Positions 32,433-41,854 of a stretch of 64,000 nt of DNA are shown here, piece by piece (the stretch's first letter is position 1; every line of letters starts with the position of its first letter). The notes under the pieces were generated by a model, which saw only the letters and a program-made list of their open reading frames with translations, was not told the DNA's origin and searched no databases. The stretch spans positions 62,227 to 126,226 of the forward strand of contig NZ_QUKD01000012.1 of the NCBI RefSeq assembly GCF_003480915.1. Direction: 5' to 3'. Both the position numbers and the translations under genes were made by a program. Source of the DNA: Parabacteroides sp. TM07-1AC (GTDB taxonomy: Bacteria; Bacteroidota; Bacteroidia; Bacteroidales; Tannerellaceae).

Positions 32433-33437
32433 ATGATAGAACGAATATATATTCTGGAAAGCGTAGACCCGGTTATTTTTTACGGAGTGAACAATGCGAA
32501 CATGCAGCTTATCAAAACACTGTTTCCCAAGCTTCGCATCGTTGCCCGAGGAAATGTGATGAAAGTAATCGGAGACGAAGATGAATCCGAACTGTTCCTG
32601 AAGAAAATCCGGGAAGTCGAGAAATACTGCGAGGAGTTCAATTCCCTGACCGAAGATGTCATACTCGACATTATCAAAGGTAAAACCCCGACCGTCGTTA
32701 AACAGGAGAACCTGATCATCCACGGAATGAATGGGAAAGCAATCGTTGCCCGTACCGAAAACCAGCAATTACTCGTGAAAGCATTCGAAGAGAACGACCT
32801 GGTATTTGCCACCGGTCCGGCTGGGACAGGCAAGACTTTCGTTGCGATCGCCCTGGCCGTAAAAGCATTAAAGAACAAAGAAATAAGGAAGATCATCCTG
32901 AGCCGACCTGCCGTCGAAGCCGGCGAGAAGCTGGGATTCCTTCCGGGAGAGATGAAAGACAAGCTCGATCCGTATCTCCAGCCGTTGTACGATGCCCTGC
33001 AGGATATGATACCGGGAGCGAAACTCAAAGAATATATGGAAAATAACGTGATTCAGATCGCTCCACTGGCTTTTATGCGCGGACGTACGCTGAACGATGC
33101 TGTTATTATCCTCGATGAAGCACAAAATACGACTACGCACCAGATCAAGATGTTCCTCACCCGCCTGGGTATGAATGCTAAAATGATCATTACCGGTGAC
33201 GTAACGCAGATCGACCTTCCTCCCACAGCGACTTCCGGACTCGTGCAGGCCATGCAGATACTGAAAGGCGTAAAAGGGATCGGTAAGATTGAATTTGATA
33301 AGAAAGATATCGTACGCCATAAACTGGTGCAACGCATCGTCGAAGCGTACGATAAATTCGACGAAAAGAAAAAAGCAGCGCATGCCGCCGCTAAGACAAC
33401 AACAGAAAAGAACAACAAACTATCAGAAAACAATTAA
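32433..33437 (+). CDS. phoH: PhoH-like ATPase
   Basis: 334 residues. A short N-terminal KH-like region is followed by the PhoH P-loop domain with [16 protein letters not shown] near residue 128, [17 protein letters not shown], Walker [12 protein letters not shown] and GDVTQIDLP. It is linked to RNA metabolism in other bacteria. The C-terminal tail is Lys/Ala-rich. purC follows 13 bases later, so the two are probably in one transcript. Confidence 0.95.
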   Translation: MIERIYILESVDPVIFYGVNNANMQLIKTLFPKLRIVARGNVMKVIGDEDESELFLKKIREVEKYCEEFNSLTEDVILDIIKGKTPTVVKQENLIIHGMNGKAIVARTENQQLLVKAFEENDLVFATGPAGTGKTFVAIALAVKALKNKEIRKIILSRPAVEAGEKLGFLPGEMKDKLDPYLQPLYDALQDMIPGAKLKEYMENNVIQIAPLAFMRGRTLNDAVIILDEAQNTTTHQIKMFLTRLGMNAKMIITGDVTQIDLPPTATSGLVQAMQILKGVKGIGKIEFDKKDIVRHKLVQRIVEAYDKFDEKKKAAHAAAKTTTEKNNKLSENN

Positions 33438-33450
33438 AAATAAATTGGTC

Positions 33451-34401
33451 ATGAAGAAGGCGTTAGTTAAAACAGATTACAATTTCCCGGGACAAAAGAG
33501 TGTCTATCATGGTAAAGTACGCGACGTGTACAATATCAATGACGAAGTATTGGTGATGGTCGCAACCGACCGTATTTCAGCTTTCGACGTAGTATTGCCG
33601 GAAGGTATTCCTTACAAAGGCCAGATGTTGAACCAAATTGCTGCCAAATTCCTTGACGCGACCACCGACATTTGCCCGAACTGGAAAATGGCTTCACCCG
33701 ACCCAATGGTTACCGTTGGTGTGCAGTGCGAAGGTTTCCCTGTTGAAATGATCGTACGCGGTTACCTTTGCGGTAGCGCATGGCGTGCTTACAAAAGCGG
33801 TGTACGCGAAATCTGCGGTGTGAAACTGCCGGAAGGTATGCGCGAAAACCAGCGTTTCCCGGAACCTATCATCACCCCGACAACGAAAGCTGCCATCGGT
33901 GCTCACGACGAAGATATCTCCAAAGAAGAAATCCTGAAACAGGGACTTGTTTCTGAAGCCGACTACGCCGTTCTTGAAAAATATACAATAGAGCTCTTCA
34001 AACGTGGTACAGAGATCGCAGCCGGACGCGGACTGATCCTGGTCGATACCAAATATGAATTCGGTCACCGTGACGGTAAGATCTACCTGATCGATGAGAT
34101 CCATACACCGGACTCTTCCCGTTATTTCTATTCAGAAGGTTACGAAGACCGTTTCGCCAAAGGTGAACCGCAGAAACAGCTGTCTAAAGAATTCGTTCGC
34201 GAATGGTTGATGGATAACGGCTTCCAGGGTAAAGCAGGCCAGGTGGTTCCTGAAATGACTCCGGCTATCGTCGAAGGTATCAGCGACCGCTACATCGAGC
34301 TGTTCGAACATATCACCGGCGAAAAATTCGTGAAAGGCGATACAGACGACTTGCTTGCACGTATCGAAAAGAACGTTACAGATTATCTGAACAATAAATA
34401 A
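33451..34401 (+). CDS. purC: Phosphoribosylaminoimidazole-succinocarboxamide synthase
   Basis: SAICAR synthase, a step of purine synthesis joining CAIR and aspartate with ATP. 316 residues starting [14 protein letters not shown]. Motifs are [11 protein letters not shown] (ATP-binding strand), [36 protein letters not shown] and [11 protein letters not shown]...[15 protein letters not shown]. An upstream in-frame start would overlap phoH; the ATG at 33451 fits family length. The gap to menG is 6 bases. Confidence 0.96.
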   Translation: MKKALVKTDYNFPGQKSVYHGKVRDVYNINDEVLVMVATDRISAFDVVLPEGIPYKGQMLNQIAAKFLDATTDICPNWKMASPDPMVTVGVQCEGFPVEMIVRGYLCGSAWRAYKSGVREICGVKLPEGMRENQRFPEPIITPTTKAAIGAHDEDISKEEILKQGLVSEADYAVLEKYTIELFKRGTEIAAGRGLILVDTKYEFGHRDGKIYLIDEIHTPDSSRYFYSEGYEDRFAKGEPQKQLSKEFVREWLMDNGFQGKAGQVVPEMTPAIVEGISDRYIELFEHITGEKFVKGDTDDLLARIEKNVTDYLNNK

Positions 34402-34407
34402 GAATGT

Positions 34408-35202
34408 ATGAAGTACGGTTCGGAACAGATTTTACCTTACAACAGGGAAGAACAAAAGAGCACACAAGTCAGACGTATGTTCGACTCGATTGCAGGCACC
34501 TATGATCTGCTGAACCATACGCTCTCGTTCGGAATTGATAAAATATGGCGCAGGAAAGGTATCGCTTTCCTGCGTCCTTTTTCTCCGAAGTCGATACTGG
34601 ATATCGCAACCGGAACAGGCGACCTGGCCATCTCCATGCAAAAGAAACTGAAGGCGGACCGGATCATCGGCGCCGACATTTCGGAAGGTATGATGCAGGT
34701 CGGACGTGAGAAAGTGGTCCGTGCCGGTCTTTCGGAGCATATCTCGTTCGAACAACAAGACTGTACGGCGCTTACTTATCCGGACAATTCGTTCGATGCC
34801 GTTACTGCCGCATTCGGAGTACGTAACTTTGAAAATATAGAACAAGGGATAGCAGAGATGTTCAGGGTCCTGAAACCCGGCGGCCATCTCATGATCCTGG
34901 AGCTTTCCACCCCGGAACATTTTCCGATGAAACAGCTCTACCCTATTTATTCAAAGACGATCATTCCTTTTATAGGCCGGTTGTTCTCAAAAGAAAAAGC
35001 GGCATACAGTTATTTGCCGGAATCCATCAAGGTCGTTCCTCAAGGAAAGGTCATGGAAGAACTACTCGCCCGTCAAGGTTTTACACAGGCGAAAGCACGC
35101 ACCTTTACCTTTGGAATTTGTTCATTATATACAGCCAGTAAGGACAGTTCGCCCAGTAAGGGCAGTAGTAAGGGCAGTTCGCGAACTGCCCCTACAATTT
35201 AA
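34408..35202 (+). CDS. menG: Demethylmenaquinone methyltransferase
   Basis: Last methylation of menaquinone synthesis, consistent with anaerobic respiration. The SAM-binding motif is [14 protein letters not shown], then [37 protein letters not shown] and [15 protein letters not shown]. The 264 residues are about 18 more than usual. The family normally ends near [11 protein letters not shown], and the extra tail ([19 protein letters not shown]) is encoded by repeat DNA including REP copy 4. aroE begins 19 bases later. Confidence 0.94.
   Translation: MKYGSEQILPYNREEQKSTQVRRMFDSIAGTYDLLNHTLSFGIDKIWRRKGIAFLRPFSPKSILDIATGTGDLAISMQKKLKADRIIGADISEGMMQVGREKVVRAGLSEHISFEQQDCTALTYPDNSFDAVTAAFGVRNFENIEQGIAEMFRVLKPGGHLMILELSTPEHFPMKQLYPIYSKTIIPFIGRLFSKEKAAYSYLPESIKVVPQGKVMEELLARQGFTQAKARTFTFGICSLYTASKDSSPSKGSSKGSSRTAPTI
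35172..35191. repeat. REP-like palindrome, copy 4 (within menG 3' end)
   Basis: GGGCAGTTCGCGAACTGCCC followed by CTACA. Partial upstream copies, AAGGACAGTTCG (35140-35151) and AAGGGCAG (35158-35165), suggest local duplication. The element supplies the last codons and the stop of menG. Confidence 0.85.
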
Positions 35203-35221
35203 ACATAAAAAGAAGAAGGTT

Positions 35222-35965
35222 ATGCAGAAATATGGTTTATTGGGATATCCACTCGGGCATTCATTTTCCAAAACTTATTTCAACCAAAAGTTTGAGGCGG
35301 AAAAGATAGATGCTCAATATGTAAATTTCGAGATTCCGAACATCAAAGAGATAAAGAATGTTCTGAAAGAGAATCCCGAATTAAAAGGTTTGAACGTTAC
35401 GATCCCTTATAAAGAACAGGTGATCCCTTATCTGGACGAGCTGGATGAAGATGCACGCCTGATCGGTGCCGTCAACGTGATCAAGTTTACAAAAGGTCTT
35501 TTCGGAAGAACAAAGCTGATCGGTTACAATTCCGATATCATCGGTTTCAAGCAATCGATCGAACCTTTCCTGAACGAAACGCACCGGAAAGCCCTGATCC
35601 TCGGAACAGGCGGAGCTTCAAAGGCAGTCTTCCAGGGATTGAAACAACTGGGAGTCGGCGCTACTTTAGTCTCACGCAAGCCGAAAGAATTTTGCATTAC
35701 CTATGAGGAGATCACAGCCAAAACGATGGAACAATACACGGTTATTGTCAATACGACTCCGCTCGGAATGTTCCCTAATATCAATGATTGCCCTGATATT
35801 CCCTACGATCTGCTCACCCCTGACCATCTGTTATACGACCTGCTGTATAATCCGGATGAAACACTTTTCATGAAGAAAGGAAAAGAAAAAGGAGCTGTCG
35901 TCAAAAACGGACTTGAGATGCTGTTGTTGCAGGCATTTGCCGGCTGGGAAATCTGGCAGAAATAA
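35222..35965 (+). CDS. aroE: Shikimate dehydrogenase
   Basis: NADPH-dependent step of chorismate synthesis. 247 residues starting MQKYGLLGYPLGHSFSKTYF (shikimate-binding serines). Catalytic Lys is in NVTIPYKEQ, Asp/Asn in LIGAVNVIKF and YNSDIIGF, the nucleotide-binding loop is GTGGASKAV, and NTTPLGMFPN and GLEMLLLQA close the fold. Chorismate feeds menaquinone, so being next to menG makes sense. I start at the ATG at 35222; a longer frame would begin inside menG. Confidence 0.95.
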   Translation: MQKYGLLGYPLGHSFSKTYFNQKFEAEKIDAQYVNFEIPNIKEIKNVLKENPELKGLNVTIPYKEQVIPYLDELDEDARLIGAVNVIKFTKGLFGRTKLIGYNSDIIGFKQSIEPFLNETHRKALILGTGGASKAVFQGLKQLGVGATLVSRKPKEFCITYEEITAKTMEQYTVIVNTTPLGMFPNINDCPDIPYDLLTPDHLLYDLLYNPDETLFMKKGKEKGAVVKNGLEMLLLQAFAGWEIWQK

Positions 35966-35980
35966 AAAACTGAAAAACAA

Positions 35981-36084
35981 CTATCATACTATCACAAACA
36001 GTCAAGTACGCTTTGATATTTAAAGGATAAAACCAATGATAGTTAGTATGATAGTACTATTTTCAACCATCATACTATCACAAA
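35981..36084. repeat. Direct and inverted CATACTATCA repeats
   Basis: CTATCATACTATCACAAA (35981-35998) and CCATCATACTATCACAAA (36067-36084) are direct repeats. Between them lies an inverted related copy, TGATAGTTAGTATGATAGT (about 36037-36055). The rest of the 329-base gap after aroE holds a perfect 14-bp palindrome GAGACCCGGGTCTC (36149-36162) and a second ACCCGGGTCT near 36175. I see no gene here. Confidence 0.7.
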
Positions 36085-36294
36085 ACTACCCGACAAAGTT
36101 GGTGATGTATATATCTTATTATTAACAACATAGTTAGATATCTTTCTTGAGACCCGGGTCTCTATACCCTTCACACCCGGGTCTTAGCATCGTTCACATC
36201 CGGATGTAAAAGAGGGCAAAATGGGGGTCTAAACAAGAAGAACAAGCTATTTGCACGAAAAAAACAGCTTTATTCAGGCAAAAAAGATAGGATG

Positions 36295-37059
36295 CTATTG
36301 CTTTTCCGTCATATACTTCCAGAAACGGACAGGCATATGCTGGCGGTGCAGCTTCGGATTGATACGTTCTTTGATGGCAATCGTCTTGAAATACTCTTTC
36401 CACATCTGCTGGAACAGTTTCTCATCTTTATCCATCAGGCTCTCATTGAGGAAGCCGGATAACAGATGCTCTTCCTTTTGTTCGAAACGAACCTCGATCG
36501 TCTCTTTCAGATCATAATAATAGCCATACTCCCGGCGCATATCATAGATCAGCCATTTCTGATCGCCGAAACGATCGTTCAGATACGGAAGGACAAGCGG
36601 CAATACATTATATATAGGCTCGACGGCAGAGAAGTAAGTGCCATCCAATGCCTTTTGGAAACGGAGAAACTGCATGATGCGGAGACGTTCGTTGCTTACT
36701 TTCTTCCAAACCTTGGATATCTGTAGTACATCAGGATCACCGAAATTCATCTCAATAGATTTCGAATGGTCAAGCGCCTTGCGGATATAGCGGAACAACA
36801 GCATGTCGACCTCCGGCAGCTCCGACAGCCAGGAGACTGTCAGCCCCGACAGGGATAGTTTCGACACCTTCTTTTCAAGCCCTTTCCAAACCCGGTCCGC
36901 CTTTTTCTTGTCGGAATAAATCGTCACCGTTTCCTCGCAGAACAGAGGTAACGGCTCGCCCTCCGCCAGCAGCACATCGGGAAAAGACTTCCGGACGTAA
37001 GCGTCGAAGACGGCAGTCAGTAATCCCTCGAAAGTTTTGTCATATATAAAAGCAATCAC
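36295..37059 (-). CDS. TIGR03915-family DNA repair/metabolism protein
   Basis: 254 residues, no catalytic motif I can name. It matches the TIGR03915 family from recall: AFIYDKTFEGLLTAVFDAY at the start, RIMQFLRFQKALDGTYFSAVEPIYNVLPLV in the middle and PVRFWKYMTE at the end. These proteins almost always sit next to a TIGR03916 radical SAM protein, as here (63 bases downstream of it). A role in DNA modification or repair is inferred from that partnership. Confidence 0.85.
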   Translation of the reverse strand: MIAFIYDKTFEGLLTAVFDAYVRKSFPDVLLAEGEPLPLFCEETVTIYSDKKKADRVWKGLEKKVSKLSLSGLTVSWLSELPEVDMLLFRYIRKALDHSKSIEMNFGDPDVLQISKVWKKVSNERLRIMQFLRFQKALDGTYFSAVEPIYNVLPLVLPYLNDRFGDQKWLIYDMRREYGYYYDLKETIEVRFEQKEEHLLSGFLNESLMDKDEKLFQQMWKEYFKTIAIKERINPKLHRQHMPVRFWKYMTEKQ

Positions 37060-37122
37060 AATATGTCCTGTTTCAATTCACGCATCCGTAAAAAATGCTA
37101 CATTTCTACCTCTACATCACGT

Positions 37123-38388
37123 TCACAATACATCCTGAAATTGAATTGTTAGTTGACGGTCGTCCAGTTTCCTGCCTTTTTTCTGCGTCAGGATATGGCG
37201 TACATTCTCCGGTGTCAGTTCGTTTACCGTCCGCATCGCCAGCTCATGGCAGGTGATGAAGTATTGCGCTTTCTTCATCACGACCCCGATCTTTTTCAAT
37301 TGTTCCGATCCCAAACGGGAATAGCGGCGGGAGACAACGATCATCTTCGCCGATTTTACCCCGATACCGGGTACACGGAGAAGCAATTCATAGTCCGCCT
37401 TATTGATATCGACCGGAAACATATGCGGGTTCCGCAGTGCCCACGATAACTTCGGATCGACCTCCAGATCCAGTTCCGGATAAGCATCGTTCACGATCTC
37501 ATCCACCTTAAACTCATAAAAACGCAACAACCAATCCGCCTGATACAAGCGGTTTTCCCTCACCAAAGGCGGTTGCTTCAATGCCGGAAGCCGGTTATCA
37601 TAATCATTCACAGGAATAAACCCCGAATAATAAACACGTTTCATCGTCGGACGCTGATAAAGGGCGGACGACAAACGGAGAATATCCTTGTCCGTATCGG
37701 CTGTCGCTCCGACAATCATCTGCGTGCTTTGCCCGGCAGGAGCAAAACGAGGAGCATGCCGGAAACGTTTCCTCTCCTCCGCACTTTGTAATACCCCCTG
37801 CTGAATGTAACGCATCGGGGTAAAGACGCTCTTAAAGTCCTTTTCCGGAGCAAGAGCCTGCAAACTTTTCTCATTGGGTATCTCGATATTCACGCTGAGA
37901 CGGTCGGCATACAATCCGGCTTCATTCACCAGTTCCTGGCTGGCTCCGGGAATGCTCTTCATATGGATATAGCCGTTGAAACGGTGTATCAGACGCAGGT
38001 CTTTCACGACACGTACCAAACGCTCCATCGTATAATCCGGACTACGGACCACACCCGAACTCAGAAAGAGCCCTTCTATATAATTCCTCCGGTAAAACTC
38101 GATCGTCAGATTGACCAGCTCCGTCACGGAAAGCGTCGCCCGGGGCAGGTCGTTGCTCCGACGGTTGATGCAGTAGGCGCAATCATACATACAATAATTG
38201 GTCAACATGATCTTCAGCAGGGAAATACATCGCCCGTCTTCCGCAAAACTATGGCAAATCCCCCACCCAGCCGCACTTCCGACCATTCCTTTCTTTCCGG
38301 AACGGGTTGTGCCGCTTGACGCGCAGGATACATCATACTTAGCTGATTCTGCTAATATTTTCAGTTTTTCGAGAACAGTTTCATTCAT
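37123..38388 (-). CDS. Putative DNA modification/repair radical SAM protein (TIGR03916)
   Basis: 421 residues. The iron-sulfur cluster motif is NYCMYDCAYC (Cys66, 70, 73; C-X3-C-X2-C), followed by SAM-barrel segments GLFLSSGVVRSPDYTMERL and IHMKSIPGA. A helix-hairpin-helix DNA-binding motif, LLRVPGIGVKSAKMIVVSRRYS, sits near residue 340. Radical SAM plus HhH points to chemistry on DNA. It is co-directional with the TIGR03915 gene. The substrate is unknown. Confidence 0.9.
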   Translation of the reverse strand: MNETVLEKLKILAESAKYDVSCASSGTTRSGKKGMVGSAAGWGICHSFAEDGRCISLLKIMLTNYCMYDCAYCINRRSNDLPRATLSVTELVNLTIEFYRRNYIEGLFLSSGVVRSPDYTMERLVRVVKDLRLIHRFNGYIHMKSIPGASQELVNEAGLYADRLSVNIEIPNEKSLQALAPEKDFKSVFTPMRYIQQGVLQSAEERKRFRHAPRFAPAGQSTQMIVGATADTDKDILRLSSALYQRPTMKRVYYSGFIPVNDYDNRLPALKQPPLVRENRLYQADWLLRFYEFKVDEIVNDAYPELDLEVDPKLSWALRNPHMFPVDINKADYELLLRVPGIGVKSAKMIVVSRRYSRLGSEQLKKIGVVMKKAQYFITCHELAMRTVNELTPENVRHILTQKKGRKLDDRQLTIQFQDVL

Positions 38389-38455
38389 ATTTCAGGAGGA
38401 TATACTATACAAAAATAAGGATTAAAAAGCTATCTTTGCGATAAAACAGAGTGAA

Positions 38456-39283
38456 ATGTTCTTAGATAATATTCCCGTACATAACCTGGATGAAACGGAC
38501 TTCTTTGTCGTCGAACGGATTGAGAATTGCGCGCCTTTGAATTTCAGAGGATCGCATCGGCATAATTTCTACGAACTGTTATTCTTCACGGAAACGGGAA
38601 CAGACGAGAGCCACAGCATCGACTTTATCGAATACCCTTTACAGTCCAATCAGCTTTACCTGCTCCGCCCGGGACAAGTACATACGATGAAACTAAAAGG
38701 ACAAATGGGATTCCTGTTTGCCATCAATCCCGATTATTTCGAGCGCCTCTGCCTCCATATCGAGAGTTATGCAGATCATACATTTCCCAGCATGCTTCTT
38801 CTCCCGGAGAAAGAAACCTCAGCGATCCGCCAAATCGCCCGTCTGATCTACACCGAACATGAAGGACTGCACCGGAAAAGCCTGCTCAACTCATACATGC
38901 ACGCTTTGATCACCCATCTGCTATTATTATACACCGATACCCGGGTCGACCAGGATATACGCGTCAGTAAAGTCTTGTCCCTGATAGACAAACATTATAT
39001 CAACGAGCGCTCCACCGACTTCTATGCCCGCGAAGTAAACCTCAGCAACAAACGGATGAACGAGCTTACAAAAAAGGCCGTTGGCCACACAGTCAAACAA
39101 CTGATAGATCAACGGCTATTACTGGAAGCCAAACGCATGATCAGTTCCGGAGCTTCGAGCTTCAAGGAAATCGCGTTCAGCCTGGGATTCAGCGAAGCAT
39201 CTTATTTCACCCGCTTCTTCAAGGAGCAAAGTGGCTGTACCCCCGAACAATTCCGGTTATTATTGAAAAAAGACCTGTCATGA
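38456..39283 (+). CDS. AraC-family transcriptional regulator
   Basis: 275 residues. The N-terminal cupin sensor shows HRHNFYELLFFTETG and LLRPGQVHTMKL. The C-terminal double helix-turn-helix ends with FKEIAFSLGFSEASYFTRFFKEQSGCTPEQFR. It overlaps the end of the convergent drug exporter gene by 6 bases and may regulate it, although that gene's promoter is more than 1.2 kb away. A TATCTTTG -7 box lies just upstream, near 38428. Confidence 0.93.
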   Translation: MFLDNIPVHNLDETDFFVVERIENCAPLNFRGSHRHNFYELLFFTETGTDESHSIDFIEYPLQSNQLYLLRPGQVHTMKLKGQMGFLFAINPDYFERLCLHIESYADHTFPSMLLLPEKETSAIRQIARLIYTEHEGLHRKSLLNSYMHALITHLLLLYTDTRVDQDIRVSKVLSLIDKHYINERSTDFYAREVNLSNKRMNELTKKAVGHTVKQLIDQRLLLEAKRMISSGASSFKEIAFSLGFSEASYFTRFFKEQSGCTPEQFRLLLKKDLS

Positions 39284-40495
39284 ACGGACTTTGATCACTG
39301 CCAGCCGCCGCCGTGTATCGACAAACAACAACACAAAAGAGGTCAGTCCGCAAACGAACAGCCCGCACATCATCGGCACTACCGAATTATTCTGCAGGAA
39401 ACTGACTACAGCCGACAGTATTCCGGTAAACAATAATTGCAGGAATCCCATCAATGCCGAAGCCGCCCCGCTGTCTTCCTTAAAATAAGCGAGTCCAAGC
39501 GAAGTCGTTGCCGGAAGCAACAACCCGATCGGTATCAGATTCAGGAAAACCAACACCAATAAAGGCACGACAGAAGTCGACACCAACGAAGTCACCACCA
39601 GCAATACCCCGATCAGTAGTTGAAAGACAAGCGTATATCTCACCAGCTTCTTCAACGTCATATATTTCAGGAAGAAATTAATAATATAGGTACCGAACAT
39701 CAACCCCAACGAATTGACTGCGAAAATAATGGCAAACGTATCTCCCGACATTCCGCCCTTTTCCATGATCAGGAACGGAGCATTGGAAACATATACCATC
39801 AAACCACCGTAAGCCATACAGCCAATAATCGTATAGACCATGAACGGCCATACTTTCATCACCCGTACATACCCTTTCACCATCTCACGCAACGAAGGTT
39901 TCTTCGCTTTCACACCTTCGGGTAAAGGCATCGGCTTACTTTTCGGAAGAAACGCCCAGGTTAGCAGGATAGTACAAGCGCCTAACAACGCCATCGTATT
40001 GAAAACCCCGTGCCAATGCCATTGTTTCAACAGCAAATTACCGATAGTCGGAGCAATGACAGGGGCAATACCAGAAATAATCACCAACAAAGAAAATACT
40101 TTTGTCCGTTGCTCATTCACAAACAGGTCGTTCACGGCAGCACGTCCGACCACTACGCCGGCACATCCACCGAAAGCCTGAAAGAAACGGATCACCCATA
40201 GTTGTTCGATCGAAGTCACATAGATGGAAGCAAACGAACTGACCGTATATAAAGCAGTCGCCAGCAAGATCGGATTTTTCCGTCCGTAATAATCGGAAAG
40301 CGATCCCCAAAACAGTTGTCCGATAGCAAAACCAGCCAGGAAGATGGATAAGGATATTTGTACCTCACTCAGAGAAACCTGCAGACTTTCAGCAATATCC
40401 GTAAAAGCCGGAAGATAAAGGTCTATACTCAAAGGTTCCAGTGCCGCTAATAAAGAAAGGACCAGAACCACGATTCCCATTTTTCTATTCATCAC
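39278..40495 (-). CDS. Bcr/CflA-type multidrug efflux MFS transporter
   Basis: 405 residues, twelve membrane segments. Bcr/CflA hallmarks are LEPLSIDLYLPAFTDIAESL in helix 1, GQLFWGSLSDYYGRKNPIL (motif A) and FFQAFGGCAGVVVGRAAVNDLF. It exports chloramphenicol, bicyclomycin or sulfonamide-like drugs in other bacteria. The real substrate is unknown. Confidence 0.92.
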   Translation of the reverse strand: MMNRKMGIVVLVLSLLAALEPLSIDLYLPAFTDIAESLQVSLSEVQISLSIFLAGFAIGQLFWGSLSDYYGRKNPILLATALYTVSSFASIYVTSIEQLWVIRFFQAFGGCAGVVVGRAAVNDLFVNEQRTKVFSLLVIISGIAPVIAPTIGNLLLKQWHWHGVFNTMALLGACTILLTWAFLPKSKPMPLPEGVKAKKPSLREMVKGYVRVMKVWPFMVYTIIGCMAYGGLMVYVSNAPFLIMEKGGMSGDTFAIIFAVNSLGLMFGTYIINFFLKYMTLKKLVRYTLVFQLLIGVLLVVTSLVSTSVVPLLVLVFLNLIPIGLLLPATTSLGLAYFKEDSGAASALMGFLQLLFTGILSAVVSFLQNNSVVPMMCGLFVCGLTSFVLLFVDTRRRLAVIKVRS

Positions 40496-40687
40496 ATTAT
40501 ACCTATTAAAATTACCGCGACAAAAGTACTGTCTTCCTTCCGTCCGCCTTTTACATTAATTGCACATTTACTGGTATAAATGGGAACATTCAGAAAAACA
40601 GACGAAACGGGATATTTCTTTTATGAGTGTGGTAATTAGGCAGGAAACATGTACATTTGTACGTTTTTTAAATTTACATCTTCAATA

Positions 40688-41851
40688 ATGAACGACTTAC
40701 TTATTTTCAACCATATAGAATTGATCTTGGCTTCTACAACAGCCGGTCTTTTCATCATCCAGCTTTTGTATTATCTTGTCACCTATGCCCGCCCGTTGAG
40801 ACAGGCAAAAAGGAGACAAATGGAGGCAGGACAGGCTAAACCCGCCGTTTCCGTGATTGTCTATGCCAAGAACGAATCGGAGAATCTCAGGAAACATCTT
40901 CCGGCTTTGCTGAATCAGAACTATCCGGAATACGAAATTATCGTCGTCAACGACGGCTCCACAGACGAGAGTGACGAGGTTTTAAAAACATTCAAGAACG
41001 AATACGACCACCTCTATCATACCTATATCCCGGAAGACGTAAAATACCTGAGCCGCAAAAAACTGGCACTTACCGTCGGTATCAAAGCGGCCAAACACGA
41101 GATCCTCCTTTTCACCGAAGCCAATTGCGAACCGATGGGTAAAAACTGGATATCTGCCATGGCACGCAACTATACATCCCAGACAAGCATTATTTTAGGC
41201 TTTTGTGCATATGGTCCCCATAAAGGATTTTTCCACAAACTGGTCGCTTATGATAACCTGATAACCGGACTGCAATACATCTCGTCCACCCTTGCCGGAA
41301 ACCCTTATACCGGAAACGGCCGGAACCTCTCCTACCGGAAAGACTTGTTCTTTGCCCATAAAGGTTATTACAAATCGCTCAGTCTGCATGCCGGAGACGA
41401 TGATCTGTTCATCAATGAATCCGCCACCAAACAAAACACCTGGGTGGAATACTCGCCGGAAAGCATCACTGAAATGGCAAAGATAGACCGTTTCAGTATG
41501 TGGAAAGAAATGAAAGTATCGCGAGCTGCGACCCAGCGTTATTATAAGGGCTGGAACCTGACCTTCTTCAGAATGGAGAGCCTAAGTTATTTCCTGTTCT
41601 TTATCGCGGTGATTGCCAGTATCGTATTCGGTATCCTGGGGAACTGGTTAATCTCCATACTGGCGGGCTTACTTTACATAATCCAGTTTTCCAGTAAAGC
41701 TGCCATCCTGCATAAATCCGCCAAGCTCCTGCAGCAGAAACCTGTAACAGGCTGGCTGTTTTTATTGGAATTAATCTTGCCCCTGTTCAATTTGTACGTA
41801 AGAATATACCGTATATTCAGAGGGAAGAACGACTATACATTCAGACTTTAA
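40688..41851 (+). CDS. Membrane-associated glycosyltransferase family 2
   Basis: 387 residues from the ATG giving MNDLLIFNHIELIL. One N-terminal helix, then a GT-A domain (VSVIVYAKNESENLRKHLPALLNQ, VVNDGSTDESDEV, acidic HAGDDDLF) and two to three C-terminal helices. This resembles processive or lipid-linked glycosyltransferases that build envelope glycans at the inner face of the membrane. The donor and acceptor are not predictable. It is convergent with the LolC/E-like gene, 3 bases apart. Confidence 0.9.
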   Translation: MNDLLIFNHIELILASTTAGLFIIQLLYYLVTYARPLRQAKRRQMEAGQAKPAVSVIVYAKNESENLRKHLPALLNQNYPEYEIIVVNDGSTDESDEVLKTFKNEYDHLYHTYIPEDVKYLSRKKLALTVGIKAAKHEILLFTEANCEPMGKNWISAMARNYTSQTSIILGFCAYGPHKGFFHKLVAYDNLITGLQYISSTLAGNPYTGNGRNLSYRKDLFFAHKGYYKSLSLHAGDDDLFINESATKQNTWVEYSPESITEMAKIDRFSMWKEMKVSRAATQRYYKGWNLTFFRMESLSYFLFFIAVIASIVFGILGNWLISILAGLLYIIQFSSKAAILHKSAKLLQQKPVTGWLFLLELILPLFNLYVRIYRIFRGKNDYTFRL

Positions 41852-41854
41852 ATA

